A stretch of 35,402 nt of DNA from the NCBI GenBank assembly GCA_019187485.1, contig JABAQR010000057.1, positions 1 to 35,402 of the forward strand, written 5' to 3'. Source of the DNA: Lysobacterales bacterium. Lineage in GTDB: Bacteria > Pseudomonadota > Gammaproteobacteria > Xanthomonadales > SZUA-5. The translations under genes were made by a program, and so were the position numbers. Position 1 is the stretch's first letter. Every line of letters starts with the position of its first letter. Below the pieces are notes generated by a model. The model was not told the DNA's origin and made no database searches. It was given only the letters and a program-made list of their open reading frames with translations. Positions 15,108-22,946 of this stretch are shown here, piece after piece.

Positions 15108-17452
15108 CAGCGTACCTCGCGCAAATACTGTTCGGCGCCGTAGCCCTCGAAGCGCAGACTGACCGGGGTCAACCGACCGCGGGTGACGGTCACGCCCTGC
15201 TGCAACCTGCCGGTTCCAGAACCCGCGGACAGCGTGATGCGGTACTGCCCCTCGGGCAGCGTCAGCAGCAGCGGCGTGCTCGGCTCGGCGGGCAGCGCAA
15301 CCCGTCGACCTCCCGAGTCGACGATCGCTTCGATGCGCGCCCACGGGGCGGCGCTGATCGCCACCTGACCCTGACGCGCTTGCTCCTGGTCCACGCGCTG
15401 CTGTGCGGACGCCCGCTCGCGCGCCTGTTCGGCCTGATTCTGCGCCTGCACCAGTTGCGGCACATCGCCGAGGCCGGCGCGCGCCTGCCCGAGCAATCCG
15501 AGTGCGCCGTCGAGTTCGCCCTTGCGGATCAGCGCATTCGCATCCAGCACCACGGCGTTGGCGAGCAGTTCACGCAACTTGGCATGATCGGCTGGCGGTT
15601 GCTTCAGTTCAGCGAGCTTTTTCAATCCGGCGAGCAGTTGTGCGAGGCGTTCGCTGTCGATCGCCTGCGTCTTCAGTTGTTCGCTCCAGTCGGCTGCGGC
15701 ACGCGCAAGTTCGGCCTTGGCGACGCTCATCGTCAGCCGCTCGACCAGCGCAGCCAGGTCCGGATCGCCCGGCAGCGTTTGCAGCAGGCGGCGCGCGTCG
15801 GCGAGCGCGCCGGCTTCGTCGCCGGCGGCGAGCGCGACCTCGATCGCCGCGCGCGCGGCGCGCTGCGCGGCCGGCTCCAGCGTCTGGAACTCGCGATCGC
15901 CGGCGAGCGCGGGACGCAGGTCCAGATAAAGCCCGAGCACCGACTCCCCGGCAGCCGGCTTGGCGCCTTCCAGCAGCGCCTTCAATCGCACCAGGCGCTC
16001 GCGCATCGCCGCCTCGCCGGCCAGCGCGGTGGCGATGTCGGCCCGCTGCCGCTCCAGTTCGGCGCGCTGCGGCAACTCGGGCAGCGCCACCGCGATGGCC
16101 GCGAGCGTGACGTCGAGCGCGACCAGATCGCGACGCTGGATTTCGGCCTGCGCTCGCGCCAGCACCGCGCGCTCCAGCGATTCGAAGACCGCAATGGTCT
16201 CGTCCGAACTCGCGTGCACCTTGCGCATGCGCCCGGCCACATCCAACGCACTTTCGCCCATCGGCTCAAACAACTGACCCTTGCCGATGCGCTCGGTGAA
16301 CTCCAACCGCAGTTGCGCCAAGGCCAGGCGCTCGGTCTCGGTCGGTGGCCGCGGGCGCTGCGCCCACCACCAGCCGCCGCCGGCGAGCGCGAGCAACAGC
16401 ACCGCGAGCGCAACCCACAGGGGCCAGCGACGTCCCACGACCGGCCTGCGCGCCGCGACAGTGGCCGCGCGCTCGTCCACTCGCGACTGCGGGCTGCCAA
16501 GCTGACGCTTGCGTTGCGCCTCCAGCGCGGCCTTGACGTCGGCGTCGCGGATGGTGTCGAAGGAGAAACCGAGGTCGCGCAACTGCTCGGTCCACGGCGT
16601 GGCCGAGTGAAAACTCGCCACCTGACGCATGGTCTCGGAGGTCACGAACACGTCGCGCAACGCGTGCGTGAACTGACTCATGCTCTCGTAGCGGTCCTCG
16701 CGCTTCTTCGCAAGCATGCATTCGACCACCGGTTGCAGGTCGGCGATCTCCGGCGGCAGTTGCGGGATCGGTGCGGTCAGGTGCTGCATGCACACGGCGA
16801 TCGGCGTCTCGCCCTTGAACGGCGGCTGGCCTGTGAGCAGTTCGAAAAACATCACACCCAGCGAATACAGGTCCGAGCGACCGTCGACCTCGCCTCCGGA
16901 CACCTGCTCGGGACTCATGTAGATCGGTGTGCCGACGATCATGTTCTCGGCGGTGATACGGGTCTGGCTGGCGGTCAGCTCGCGCGCGATGCCGAAATCG
17001 GTGAGCACCGGTACGCGACCGCTGCGCAGCATCACGTTTGCGGGCTTCAGGTCGCGATGGATGATGCCGAGCTTGTGCGCCTCGTCGAGCGCGGACGCCA
17101 CCTGCACCACGATCGCGATCGACTCGCCAACCGACACGCCCTGCTTCAATTTGTCGACCAGAGTACCGCCGTCCAGATACTCCATCGCGATGTAGGCGAC
17201 ATTGCCGATCTTGGCGATGTCGTAGATGCCGCAGACGTTCTTGTGGGTGATTTTCGCGAGTGTGCGCCCCTCGCGCAGGAAGCGCTTCTCGGTGCGTTCG
17301 GGATCGTCGCCCGGGCTGGTGCGCAGCACCTTGATCGCGACCTTGCGGTCCAGCGAAACCTGCAGCGCGAGGTACACCGTGGCCATGCCGCCGGAGCCGA
17401 TCTGCTTCAGGAGCTGGTAGCCGGGAATCGGCTGGGGAGACGCCACGATCAC
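15104..17452 (-). CDS. Transmembrane Ser/Thr protein kinase with PEGA-like C-terminal segment
   Basis: The 782-residue product has an N-terminal Hanks-type kinase domain (about 12-270): GSGGMATVY (19-27), catalytic lysine K41 (VAIKV), E61, HRDLKPAN (132-139, base D134), DFG (152-154), and SPEQ (180-183). All residues for activity are present. A juxtamembrane linker leads to one transmembrane helix (about 343-363, ending WWW). A helical extracytoplasmic region of about 330 residues follows. The end resembles a PEGA-type beta domain (LLLTLPEGQYRITLSAGSG; QGVTVTRGRLTPVSLRF). The start is GTG at 17452 or in-frame GTG at 17446; TAAACT (17482-17477) lies 30-36 nt upstream. It overlaps the exported-protein gene, so both form an operon. 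Substrates are unknown. Confidence 0.9.
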   Translation of the reverse strand: MIVASPQPIPGYQLLKQIGSGGMATVYLALQVSLDRKVAIKVLRTSPGDDPERTEKRFLREGRTLAKITHKNVCGIYDIAKIGNVAYIAMEYLDGGTLVDKLKQGVSVGESIAIVVQVASALDEAHKLGIIHRDLKPANVMLRSGRVPVLTDFGIARELTASQTRITAENMIVGTPIYMSPEQVSGGEVDGRSDLYSLGVMFFELLTGQPPFKGETPIAVCMQHLTAPIPQLPPEIADLQPVVECMLAKKREDRYESMSQFTHALRDVFVTSETMRQVASFHSATPWTEQLRDLGFSFDTIRDADVKAALEAQRKRQLGSPQSRVDERAATVAARRPVVGRRWPLWVALAVLLLALAGGGWWWAQRPRPPTETERLALAQLRLEFTERIGKGQLFEPMGESALDVAGRMRKVHASSDETIAVFESLERAVLARAQAEIQRRDLVALDVTLAAIAVALPELPQRAELERQRADIATALAGEAAMRERLVRLKALLEGAKPAAGESVLGLYLDLRPALAGDREFQTLEPAAQRAARAAIEVALAAGDEAGALADARRLLQTLPGDPDLAALVERLTMSVAKAELARAAADWSEQLKTQAIDSERLAQLLAGLKKLAELKQPPADHAKLRELLANAVVLDANALIRKGELDGALGLLGQARAGLGDVPQLVQAQNQAEQARERASAQQRVDQEQARQGQVAISAAPWARIEAIVDSGGRRVALPAEPSTPLLLTLPEGQYRITLSAGSGTGRLQQGVTVTRGRLTPVSLRFEGYGAEQYLREVRW

Positions 17453-17476
17453 GAGACACCGCGGGACGGGAGCCCG

Positions 17477-17570
17477 AGTTTAGCCCGCAAAGGGCGCGGG
17501 TGGGGCGCACTTCCGCACACCGGGAACCAATCGCCATCGAGCCTGTCCGAGGCGGGCGCCGCGTTATATT
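17477..17570. promoter_or_regulatory. Divergent promoter pair for the kinase operon and the DUF2059 gene
   Basis: On the minus strand TAAACT (17482-17477) precedes the kinase start by 30-36 nt. On the plus strand TATATT (17565-17570), nearly consensus, precedes the DUF2059 ATG by 56 nt. No clear -35 elements. A perfect hairpin CCCGCC-GCC-GGCGGG (17581-17595) lies in the plus-strand leader ahead of the Shine-Dalgarno GCAGGAG (17606-17612). Confidence 0.45.
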
Positions 17571-17620
17571 CCGCGCCCCTCCCGCCGCCGGCGGGCATTC
17601 CCCTTGCAGGAGTTGTATCG

Positions 17621-18157
17621 ATGCTTTCCGCCTTGTTGCTCGCCGCCAGCCTGTCCGCCACCGAAGCCCCGAGCACGCCCGCTGCGCCGAGCGAGGAACA
17701 CATCGCCGCGGCGATGGCGCTGATCGGTGCTTCGCGCACCGAGGAGATGTTCGAACAGATGAAGAACCCGACCGCACCGATGGTGCAACAGACGGTCGCA
17801 CAGTTCCAGGGTTGCGATTCCGCCAAACCGGTGCTCGACGAGTTTTCCAAGGCGATGGCCGAGGTCAAGTTCGACGAGGCGCAGATCGCCAAGGTCAAGC
17901 GCGATGTCGCGATCGCCTACACCGAAGTGTTCGCACAACCCGAGCTTGAGGAAATGACAGCCTTCTTCAGTTCCGCGGTGGGCGTGAAGATGCTCGACCG
18001 CATGCCCGAAGTGATGCAGAAGATGCAGGCCGCGCAGGCTCAGGGCCAGGAGACCATGCAGCAGATGGGCACCATCGCGCAGTCCTTCGGCCCGCGCCTG
18101 GAAGAAGCCTACAAGGCCTGCCAGGGCGGCGCACCGGCACAGATCCAGGGTCACTGA
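17621..18157 (+). CDS. DUF2059-like exported protein
   Basis: The 178-residue product starts at an ATG with a good Shine-Dalgarno (GCAGGAG, 8 nt upstream). A short hydrophobic N-terminus (MLSALLLAASLSATEAPSTP) is a weak signal peptide. The rest is helical with the DUF2059 pattern: an initial helix ending SRTEEMFEQM, a central region, then EVFAQPELEEMTAFFSSAVG (about 107-126) and GVKMLDRMPEVMQKM, where the conserved feature is 'aFY.sp.G.km' of the family. Function of DUF2059 proteins is unknown; they are mostly exported. A very long frame that includes it (from 14906) is a high-G+C artefact. It faces away from the kinase operon. Confidence 0.85.
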   Translation: MLSALLLAASLSATEAPSTPAAPSEEHIAAAMALIGASRTEEMFEQMKNPTAPMVQQTVAQFQGCDSAKPVLDEFSKAMAEVKFDEAQIAKVKRDVAIAYTEVFAQPELEEMTAFFSSAVGVKMLDRMPEVMQKMQAAQAQGQETMQQMGTIAQSFGPRLEEAYKACQGGAPAQIQGH

Positions 18158-18239
18158 GGCGCAGCGCCCGTACTCCGTCCGGCGCATCCGCAACCCTGCA
18201 CCGGAAGCACTTCAGACCGATCCTGATCGCGGCTGCGGC

Positions 18240-18245
18240 TATGCT
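18240..18245 (+). promoter_or_regulatory. Candidate -10 box of the dihydrolipoamide dehydrogenase gene
   Basis: TATGCT at 18240-18245 begins 33 nt before the ATG and fits the TAnnnT pattern seen at the same distance in several other genes of the window. No -35 is recognisable. GGGAG at 18262-18266 serves as the ribosome-binding site. Confidence 0.4.
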
Positions 18246-18272
18246 CGCGCCATTCCAGCGCGGGAGCAGCTC

Positions 18273-20039
18273 ATGGCCAGAATCGAGGTTCGGGTACCGG
18301 ATATCGGCAACTACCAGGATGTCCCGGTCATTGAACTGCTGGTCAAGCCGGGTGACGCCGTGCGCGTCGACCAGGGCCTGGTCACGCTGGAGTCCGACAA
18401 GGCGACGATGGAGGTGCCGTCGAGCGCCGCCGGCACGGTCGCCGAATTGCGCGTGAAGGTCGGCGATCGCGTCGCCGAGGGCAGCGTGGTCGCGGTACTG
18501 GAGGATGCGGGACTCGGGACTCGGGATCCGGGACCCGTCCAGGCCTCCGCGGCTGCCCCGGCGGCCACGCCCGATGCCTCCCCCCGGGTCCCGGCCGTGT
18601 CCGGGGTCCCGGCTTCTGCGCCGGCAACCGACCTGTCCTGCCAGCTCCTCGTCCTCGGCGCCGGCCCTGGCGGCTACACCGCCGCCTTCCGCGGCGCCGA
18701 CCTCGGCCTCGACGTGATCCTGGTCGAGCGCTATCCGACGCTGGGCGGCGTCTGCCTCAACGTCGGCTGCATTCCCTCCAAGGCGCTGCTGCACGCGGCG
18801 CGCGTGATCGACGAGGCGGCGCACGCGGCCGAGATCGGCATCGGTTTCGGCGCACCGCAGATCGACCTGCCGAAGTTGCGCGGCTTCAAGGACCAGGTGG
18901 TCGGCAAGCTCACCCAGGGCCTCGCGGGCATGGCCAGGCAGCGCAAGGTGCGTGTGGTCCAGGGCACCGGCAGTTTCGCCTCGCCACACAGTGTCAGCGT
19001 GCAGACCGCCGGGGGCGTGCAGACCATCGGTTTCGAGCACGCGGTCATCGCCGCCGGTTCCCAGGCGGTGAAGCTGCCCGGACTGCCGTGGGGTGATCCG
19101 CGGCTGATGGACTCCACCGACGCGCTGCTGCTCGCGGACACGCCGAAGAAGCTGCTGGTGATCGGCGGCGGCATCATCGGCCTGGAGATGGCCTGCGTGT
19201 ACGACGCGCTCGGCTCGGAAGTCACCGTGGTCGAGCTCTTCGACCAGTTGATGCCGGGCTGCGACCCGGACCTCGTGCGCCCGCTGGCGCAACGCCTCGG
19301 CAAGCGCTATGGCGGCATCCACCTGCAGACCAAGGTCGCCGGCGTGGTGGCGCAGGCCGATGGCCTGCTCGCCAGTTTCGAAGGCGACAAGGCGCCGCCG
19401 CCGACGCTCTACGACCGCGTGCTGTGCGCCGTCGGCCGCAGCCCGAATGGCAGGAAGATCGGCGCGGAGAAGGCCGGTGTGACGGTGTCCGACCGCGGCT
19501 TCATCGCGGTCGACAAGCAGATGCGCACGAACGTGCCGCACATCTTCGCGATCGGCGACATCGTCGGCCAGCCGATGCTGGCGCACAAGGCCACTCACGA
19601 GGGCAAGGTCGCGGCCGAAGTCGCGGCCGGCCACAAGAGCGAGTTCGTCGCCCGCGTGATCCCGTCGGTGGCCTACACCGACCCCGAGATCGCCTGGGTG
19701 GGTGTCACCGAGACCGAGGCCAAGGCGCAGGGCCTCCAGGTCGGCGTCGGCAAGTTCCCGCACGCCGCCAGCGGCCGCGCGATCGGCATCGACCGCACCG
19801 AGGGCTTCACCAAGCTGATCTTCGACGAAGACAGCCACCGTGTCATCGGCGCCGGCATCGTCGGACCGAGCGCCGGCGACCTGATCGCCGAAGCCGCACT
19901 CGCGATCGAGATGGGCTGCGAGGCCGCCGACATCGGCCTCACGATCCATCCGCATCCCACCCTCAGCGAATCGGTCGGCATGGCCGCCGAAGTCTACGAG
20001 GGCACGATCACGGACTTGTATGTGCCGAAGAAGCGTTGA
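18273..20039 (+). CDS. lpdA: Dihydrolipoyl dehydrogenase (E3) with N-terminal lipoyl domain
   Basis: The 588-residue product is a lipoyl-E3 fusion. Residues 1-78 are a lipoyl domain with the modified lysine in LESDKATMEVPS (K43). Residues 79-118 are an Ala/Pro/Ser linker. Residues about 122-588 are the flavoprotein: FAD motif LVLGAGPGGYTAA, redox-active C161/C166 (GGVCLNVGCIPSK), NAD motif VIGGGIIGLEMACVY, second FAD motif IFAIGDI, and catalytic H561-E566 (HPHPTLSE). It reoxidises lipoyl groups of the pyruvate or 2-oxoglutarate dehydrogenase complex using NAD+. No E1 or E2 gene is adjacent, which is unusual for this fused form. The linker DNA contains a GGGACTC heptamer array (18509-18536) and inverted GGGTCCC copies. 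Confidence 0.95.
   Translation: MARIEVRVPDIGNYQDVPVIELLVKPGDAVRVDQGLVTLESDKATMEVPSSAAGTVAELRVKVGDRVAEGSVVAVLEDAGLGTRDPGPVQASAAAPAATPDASPRVPAVSGVPASAPATDLSCQLLVLGAGPGGYTAAFRGADLGLDVILVERYPTLGGVCLNVGCIPSKALLHAARVIDEAAHAAEIGIGFGAPQIDLPKLRGFKDQVVGKLTQGLAGMARQRKVRVVQGTGSFASPHSVSVQTAGGVQTIGFEHAVIAAGSQAVKLPGLPWGDPRLMDSTDALLLADTPKKLLVIGGGIIGLEMACVYDALGSEVTVVELFDQLMPGCDPDLVRPLAQRLGKRYGGIHLQTKVAGVVAQADGLLASFEGDKAPPPTLYDRVLCAVGRSPNGRKIGAEKAGVTVSDRGFIAVDKQMRTNVPHIFAIGDIVGQPMLAHKATHEGKVAAEVAAGHKSEFVARVIPSVAYTDPEIAWVGVTETEAKAQGLQVGVGKFPHAASGRAIGIDRTEGFTKLIFDEDSHRVIGAGIVGPSAGDLIAEAALAIEMGCEAADIGLTIHPHPTLSESVGMAAEVYEGTITDLYVPKKR
18509..18610 (+). repeat. Heptamer array and inverted copies inside the lpdA linker
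   Basis: Four tandem 7-bp units lie at 18509-18536: GGGACTC, GGGACTC, GGGATCC, GGGACCC. GGGTCCC, the complement of the last unit, recurs at 18586-18592 and 18604-18610, each followed by GGC, so the segment could fold into a long hairpin. It encodes only linker residues (LGTRDPGP and downstream PRVPAVSGVP). Repeats of this style are known to me from intergenic DNA of Xanthomonas relatives. Confidence 0.65.
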
Positions 20040-20055
20040 GGCGGGGCACGAGGAA

Positions 20056-20583
20056 ATGCGCCGGAACAGCTTGCGCAGGGCGCTGCTGCCGATGCGGGAT
20101 GCGGAGTGCGCACACGGCGTGTTGCCTGCCCTCGCGGCGTGCCCTCCTGCCCTCGTTTCGCTGCCGCGCGCCCTCCTGCTCTGCATCGCCGCGACACTCG
20201 GCCCTACGTTGCACGCGGCCACTGACGAGCATCCGATCGACGCCGAGCTCTCGCGCTGCATGGAATCCCCGGAGGGCATCAGCACGCACGGGACGCGCGC
20301 CTGCATCGACGCCGCGACCGCGGCCTGGGACCGCGAGCTGAACCGGGTCTGGAAGGAACTGCGCCAGGAGCTGCCGGCGGCCACCTTCGCGTCGCTGCGC
20401 GAGTCCCAGCGCAAGTGGATCGCATTCCGCGATGCCGAGCTCGCCGCGCTGCTGGAGGCCTACGGTGCGATGCAGGGGACGATGTTCCAGCCGATGCACG
20501 CCGAATCGATCTCGCGCTTGACACGCGACCGCGTGCGCCAGCTCGAGGCCTTGCTGGAAGCGCAGCGGATCAGCGTGCAGTAG
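20056..20583 (+). CDS. LprI-like (DUF1311) exported protein with unusual N-terminus
   Basis: Residues from about 55 to the end match the lysozyme-inhibitor LprI N-terminal family (formerly DUF1311): paired Cys (RCMES...RACIDAATAAWDRELN), then RVWKELRQEL and SLRESQRKWIAFRDAEL. Members are periplasmic or lipoprotein; one in Mycobacterium inhibits lysozyme, but most are uncharacterised. The hydrophobic core PRALLLCIAATLGPTLHA before ATDE is the signal peptide. The start is uncertain. ATG 20056 leaves a 38-residue N-region partly encoded by the GTGCCCTC octamer repeat (20129-20156). GTG at 20119 gives a shorter leader; ATG 20020 overlaps the end of lpdA. The repeat may have displaced the original start. 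Confidence 0.72.
   Translation: MRRNSLRRALLPMRDAECAHGVLPALAACPPALVSLPRALLLCIAATLGPTLHAATDEHPIDAELSRCMESPEGISTHGTRACIDAATAAWDRELNRVWKELRQELPAATFASLRESQRKWIAFRDAELAALLEAYGAMQGTMFQPMHAESISRLTRDRVRQLEALLEAQRISVQ
20129..20178 (+). repeat. Second copy of the GTGCCCTC octamer repeat, within an N-terminal coding region
   Basis: CGTGCCCTCCTGCCCTCGT at 20138-20156 is identical over 19 bp to 378-396. Related units CTGCCCTC (before) and GCGCCCTCCTG (after, about 20167-20178) flank it. Here it lies within the signal-peptide coding region of the LprI-like gene. Confidence 0.6.
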
Positions 20584-20817
20584 CCAGCGCCGGCGCGTCG
20601 GGGCGGAATCCCGGCAAGGGTCGGTGGGCGCGCGGCGCTCGCCCTTCTTCGAAGCGAAGGGCATCCGCGACGCGCGGCGGGCCGCGCGAAATCCCGCTTC
20701 GCCGGCGTCCCTGCTGCTGATTCCCGGCGCGAGCCGCTGCCGGATCAGCACGCGCCGACGCCGCGTCCACTCCCCCGCGTGCATACTGGCGCGAACCCGA
20801 GCCGAAACGGTCCCGCC
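20584..20817. other. Spacer upstream of the usp gene with a hairpin
   Basis: Nothing gene-like is seen. GCCCTTC (20641-20647) and GAAGGGC (20656-20662) form a 7-bp stem around TTCGAAGC, with no T tract. Three related strings, GAATCCCGGC, GAAATCCCGC and GATTCCCGGC, occur between 20607 and 20730. CATACT (20782-20787) lies 36 nt before the usp GTG and is its likely -10 box. Confidence 0.45.
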
Positions 20818-21339
20818 GTGAACATCAAGCCCACGATCGCCCTGCCGCGCGCCGATGGCGAGTGCCTGAAGCAGCGCGACGACATCCAACGCCTGGTCGG
20901 CGTGATCCGCCGCTACGGTGTGCCCGCGCCGTTGGACACGCCGCGCATCCTGGTGCCGATCGACGGCAGCGAGGTCGGCGATGCGCTGGTCGAACGCGTG
21001 ATCGAGTGGCGTCGCTACGGCTGGAGCTTCGATCCACACCTGCTGCTGGTGCGCGACTTCCTCGCCAAGGAAGCCGCCGAGCGCCTGCTCGACGAGATCA
21101 GTTGCGCCGATACCGAGAGTGCGCGGGAGCGCCTGCGCGAAGTCGGGATCGGCCACACCTTGCACGTGGTCATGGGCACCCCGGCGCCGCGCATCCTCGA
21201 GCGTGCAGCCGCGGTCGACGCCGCGATGATCCTGATGGGCACGCGCGGCCACGGTCCGATCGGCAGCGCCATGCTCGGATCGGTGGCCTACAAGGTGGTC
21301 CACGAGAGCACGCGTCCGGTGACCTTGCTGCGCGCCTGA
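20818..21339 (+). CDS. Universal stress protein (UspA family)
   Basis: A GTG start at 20818 gives 173 residues. An atypical N-terminal extension of about 40 residues precedes a single Usp domain. Its first strand is RILVPIDGSEVGDALVERV and its end carries the ATP-binding pattern G-x2-G-x9-G(S) in MGTRGHGPIGSAMLGSVA, followed by VTLL. The ATP-binding form is therefore likely. Such cytosolic proteins aid survival under starvation or respiratory stress. An ATG further upstream (20779) is possible but would start before the candidate promoter at 20782. Neighbours are independent genes on the same strand. Confidence 0.88.
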   Translation: MNIKPTIALPRADGECLKQRDDIQRLVGVIRRYGVPAPLDTPRILVPIDGSEVGDALVERVIEWRRYGWSFDPHLLLVRDFLAKEAAERLLDEISCADTESARERLREVGIGHTLHVVMGTPAPRILERAAAVDAAMILMGTRGHGPIGSAMLGSVAYKVVHESTRPVTLLRA

Positions 21340-21383
21340 GCCGCGACTCCAGCGGACAGGCTCGGAAGGCGCGCGCACCGGCA

Positions 21384-21389
21384 TAGAAT
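21384..21389 (+). promoter_or_regulatory. Candidate -10 box of the SPOR gene
   Basis: TAGAAT at 21384-21389 lies 33 nt before ATG 21417. It is a five-of-six match to TATAAT in a very G+C-rich region. No -35 is seen. Confidence 0.45.
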
Positions 21390-21416
21390 CCGCGGCTGCC
21401 CCAGCGTTCACCTTCC

Positions 21417-22076
21417 ATGCTGCCGCGCATCCTGTTCATCCTCCTGCTCGCGATGAACCTCGCCTCGACGGCCTGGTGGTACTGGCGTGCGCAGCAACCC
21501 GCGCCGGCACCGGAACGCGCCGACGACACGCCAGCCCTGGTCCTGCTCAGTGAACGCGACAGCACGGCGATGTCGCACGCCGCCACCGCGGCCGGTGCCG
21601 CCCTCACCGGTCCGTCGGCGCCGACGCGGACATGCGCGAGTCTCGGGCCTTTCAAGACCCAGAGCGACCTCGGCCGCGGCATGGAACTGCTGACGTCGCA
21701 AGTCGCCCGCATCCAGTTCCGCGAGAGCAGCAACATCACCACGCGCGGCTACTGGGTTTATCTGCCCGCCTACGAGAGCCGCGATGCGGCGCTGCGTTCG
21801 GCGCGCCAGTTGAACGCCGCGAACGTGCGCGATTATTACGTGGTCACCGCCGGCGACCACGAGAACACGGTTTCTCTGGGGCTGTTCCGTGACCGCGAGA
21901 ATGCCGCGCGCCGGCAGGCGCAGATCGCCGCGCTCGGCTTTCCGGCCAGGCTGGAAGAGCGCACCGAGGTCGAACGCGTGTTCTGGATCGAGTTCGAACA
22001 GAAGGAGACCGCGCCCGACTGGTCGGCGCTGTCCGGCGTGCGCAATCTGGCCCTGAAGCCGTACGCCTGCGACTGA
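21417..22076 (+). CDS. Membrane-anchored SPOR-domain protein
   Basis: The 219-residue product has one N-terminal transmembrane anchor (LPRILFILLLAMNLASTAWW, residues 2-21). An Ala/Pro linker follows, and then a periplasmic SPOR-like region (about 75-190): CASLGPFKTQSDLGRGMELL, GYWVYLPAYESRDAALRSAR, VSLGLFRDRENAARRQAQIA. SPOR domains bind denuded peptidoglycan glycan strands and often localise to the division septum. The protein may therefore act in cell-wall or division functions, but its partner is unknown. It ends 3 bp before the next gene, so the two are probably co-translated. The start is supported by the anchor and the TAGAAT box 33 nt upstream. Confidence 0.85.
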   Translation: MLPRILFILLLAMNLASTAWWYWRAQQPAPAPERADDTPALVLLSERDSTAMSHAATAAGAALTGPSAPTRTCASLGPFKTQSDLGRGMELLTSQVARIQFRESSNITTRGYWVYLPAYESRDAALRSARQLNAANVRDYYVVTAGDHENTVSLGLFRDRENAARRQAQIAALGFPARLEERTEVERVFWIEFEQKETAPDWSALSGVRNLALKPYACD

Positions 22077-22079
22077 GTC

Positions 22080-22694
22080 ATGCACCTGATCCTGCTGCAC
22101 GGCATCTGGATGCGTGCCGGAATCACCGTGCGCCTGGGAGCACGCCTGGCGGCCGCCGGCTACCGCGTCACGCGCTTCGACTACGCCAGCATTCGCGCGC
22201 CTTTCGCACAGCACCGCGCGCAACTGCTGGCACAGATCGAGCGCCTGCCGCATCCGCTGCATCTGGTTGGACACAGCCTCGGCGGCGTGCTCGCGCTGGA
22301 CTGCCTGCAACAGAGCCCCCTCCCGGCCGAAGTCGTCTCCCGAGTGGTCTGTCTGGGCTCGCCGCTCAGGGGCAGTGCACTCGCCGTACGTCTGCGGCGC
22401 ATGCGCCTGGACAGTCTGAGCATGGGGCACGCGCGCGAGCTCCTGGTGCGCGGTCTGCCCGACTGGACCGGCGCCCAGCAGGTCGGCGTGATCGCCGGAG
22501 AGATTCCGGTGGGTCTGTCGCTGATCCTCGGACGGTTGCCCGGAAGGCACGACGGCACCGTCGCCGAGTCCGAGACCCGTCTTCCCGGCATCGCCGACCA
22601 TGCCCGCGTACGCACCAGCCACACCGGCCTGCTGTTCTCGGCGCCCACTGCCGAGCTGGTCGTGCGTTTCCTGCGCGAAGGCCGCTTCGGGTAG
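22080..22694 (+). CDS. Small alpha/beta-hydrolase (lipase/esterase-like)
   Basis: The 204-residue product has the alpha/beta-hydrolase core: oxyanion strand LILLHGIW (3-10), nucleophile elbow HLVGHSLGG with S66, acid D158 (GRHDGTVA) and H181 (TSHTGLLF). It is short, with almost no lid, like PGAP1/lipase-type cytosolic esterases acting on acyl esters. The substrate is unknown. There is no signal peptide. It starts 3 bp after the SPOR gene stop, implying translational coupling and possibly a shared envelope role. The catalytic triad is complete. Confidence 0.87.
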   Translation: MHLILLHGIWMRAGITVRLGARLAAAGYRVTRFDYASIRAPFAQHRAQLLAQIERLPHPLHLVGHSLGGVLALDCLQQSPLPAEVVSRVVCLGSPLRGSALAVRLRRMRLDSLSMGHARELLVRGLPDWTGAQQVGVIAGEIPVGLSLILGRLPGRHDGTVAESETRLPGIADHARVRTSHTGLLFSAPTAELVVRFLREGRFG

Positions 22695-22909
22695 CCGCGA
22701 CGCGGGGAAGATCCGCACACTGCGCCCCCGCTTCGGCGGCGATCACAACACCCGTGCCGGCATTCGCCCCGCAAAGGACGTACCTCGGCTTTCACGCGCC
22801 GTTGCCACCTTCGTGGAAATCGAACGCATCCCCGCGCCGTCGCGCTTCCCGCGGACACAGGATCGGCCGGTGCTCCCGCAACCCCATTTCGCACCCGACA
22901 CCGTTTCGG

Positions 22910-22921
22910 CAGGGTACCCTG
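22910..22921 (+). promoter_or_regulatory. Palindrome overlapping a candidate -10 box
   Basis: CAGGGTACCCTG is a perfect 12-bp palindrome. It contains TACCCT (22915-22920), 32 nt before the ATG of the VIT-domain gene, the usual distance in this window. A repressor site at the promoter is possible. The rest of the 252-bp spacer (22695-22946) shows nothing gene-like. Confidence 0.4.
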
Positions 22922-22946
22922 TCCACGTCCCCACGGGAGAACACCG

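Noticed and set aside
14906..18157. 1083-residue open frame on the plus strand across the kinase genes
   Set aside because: It lies antisense to a complete kinase with catalytic motifs and is Arg/Gln/His rich; only its last 178 codons, from the ATG at 17621 with a Shine-Dalgarno, are a gene.
17967..20414. 815-residue minus-strand frame antisense to lpdA
   Set aside because: Asp/His/Val/Gln shadow composition; lpdA has every catalytic motif on the plus strand.
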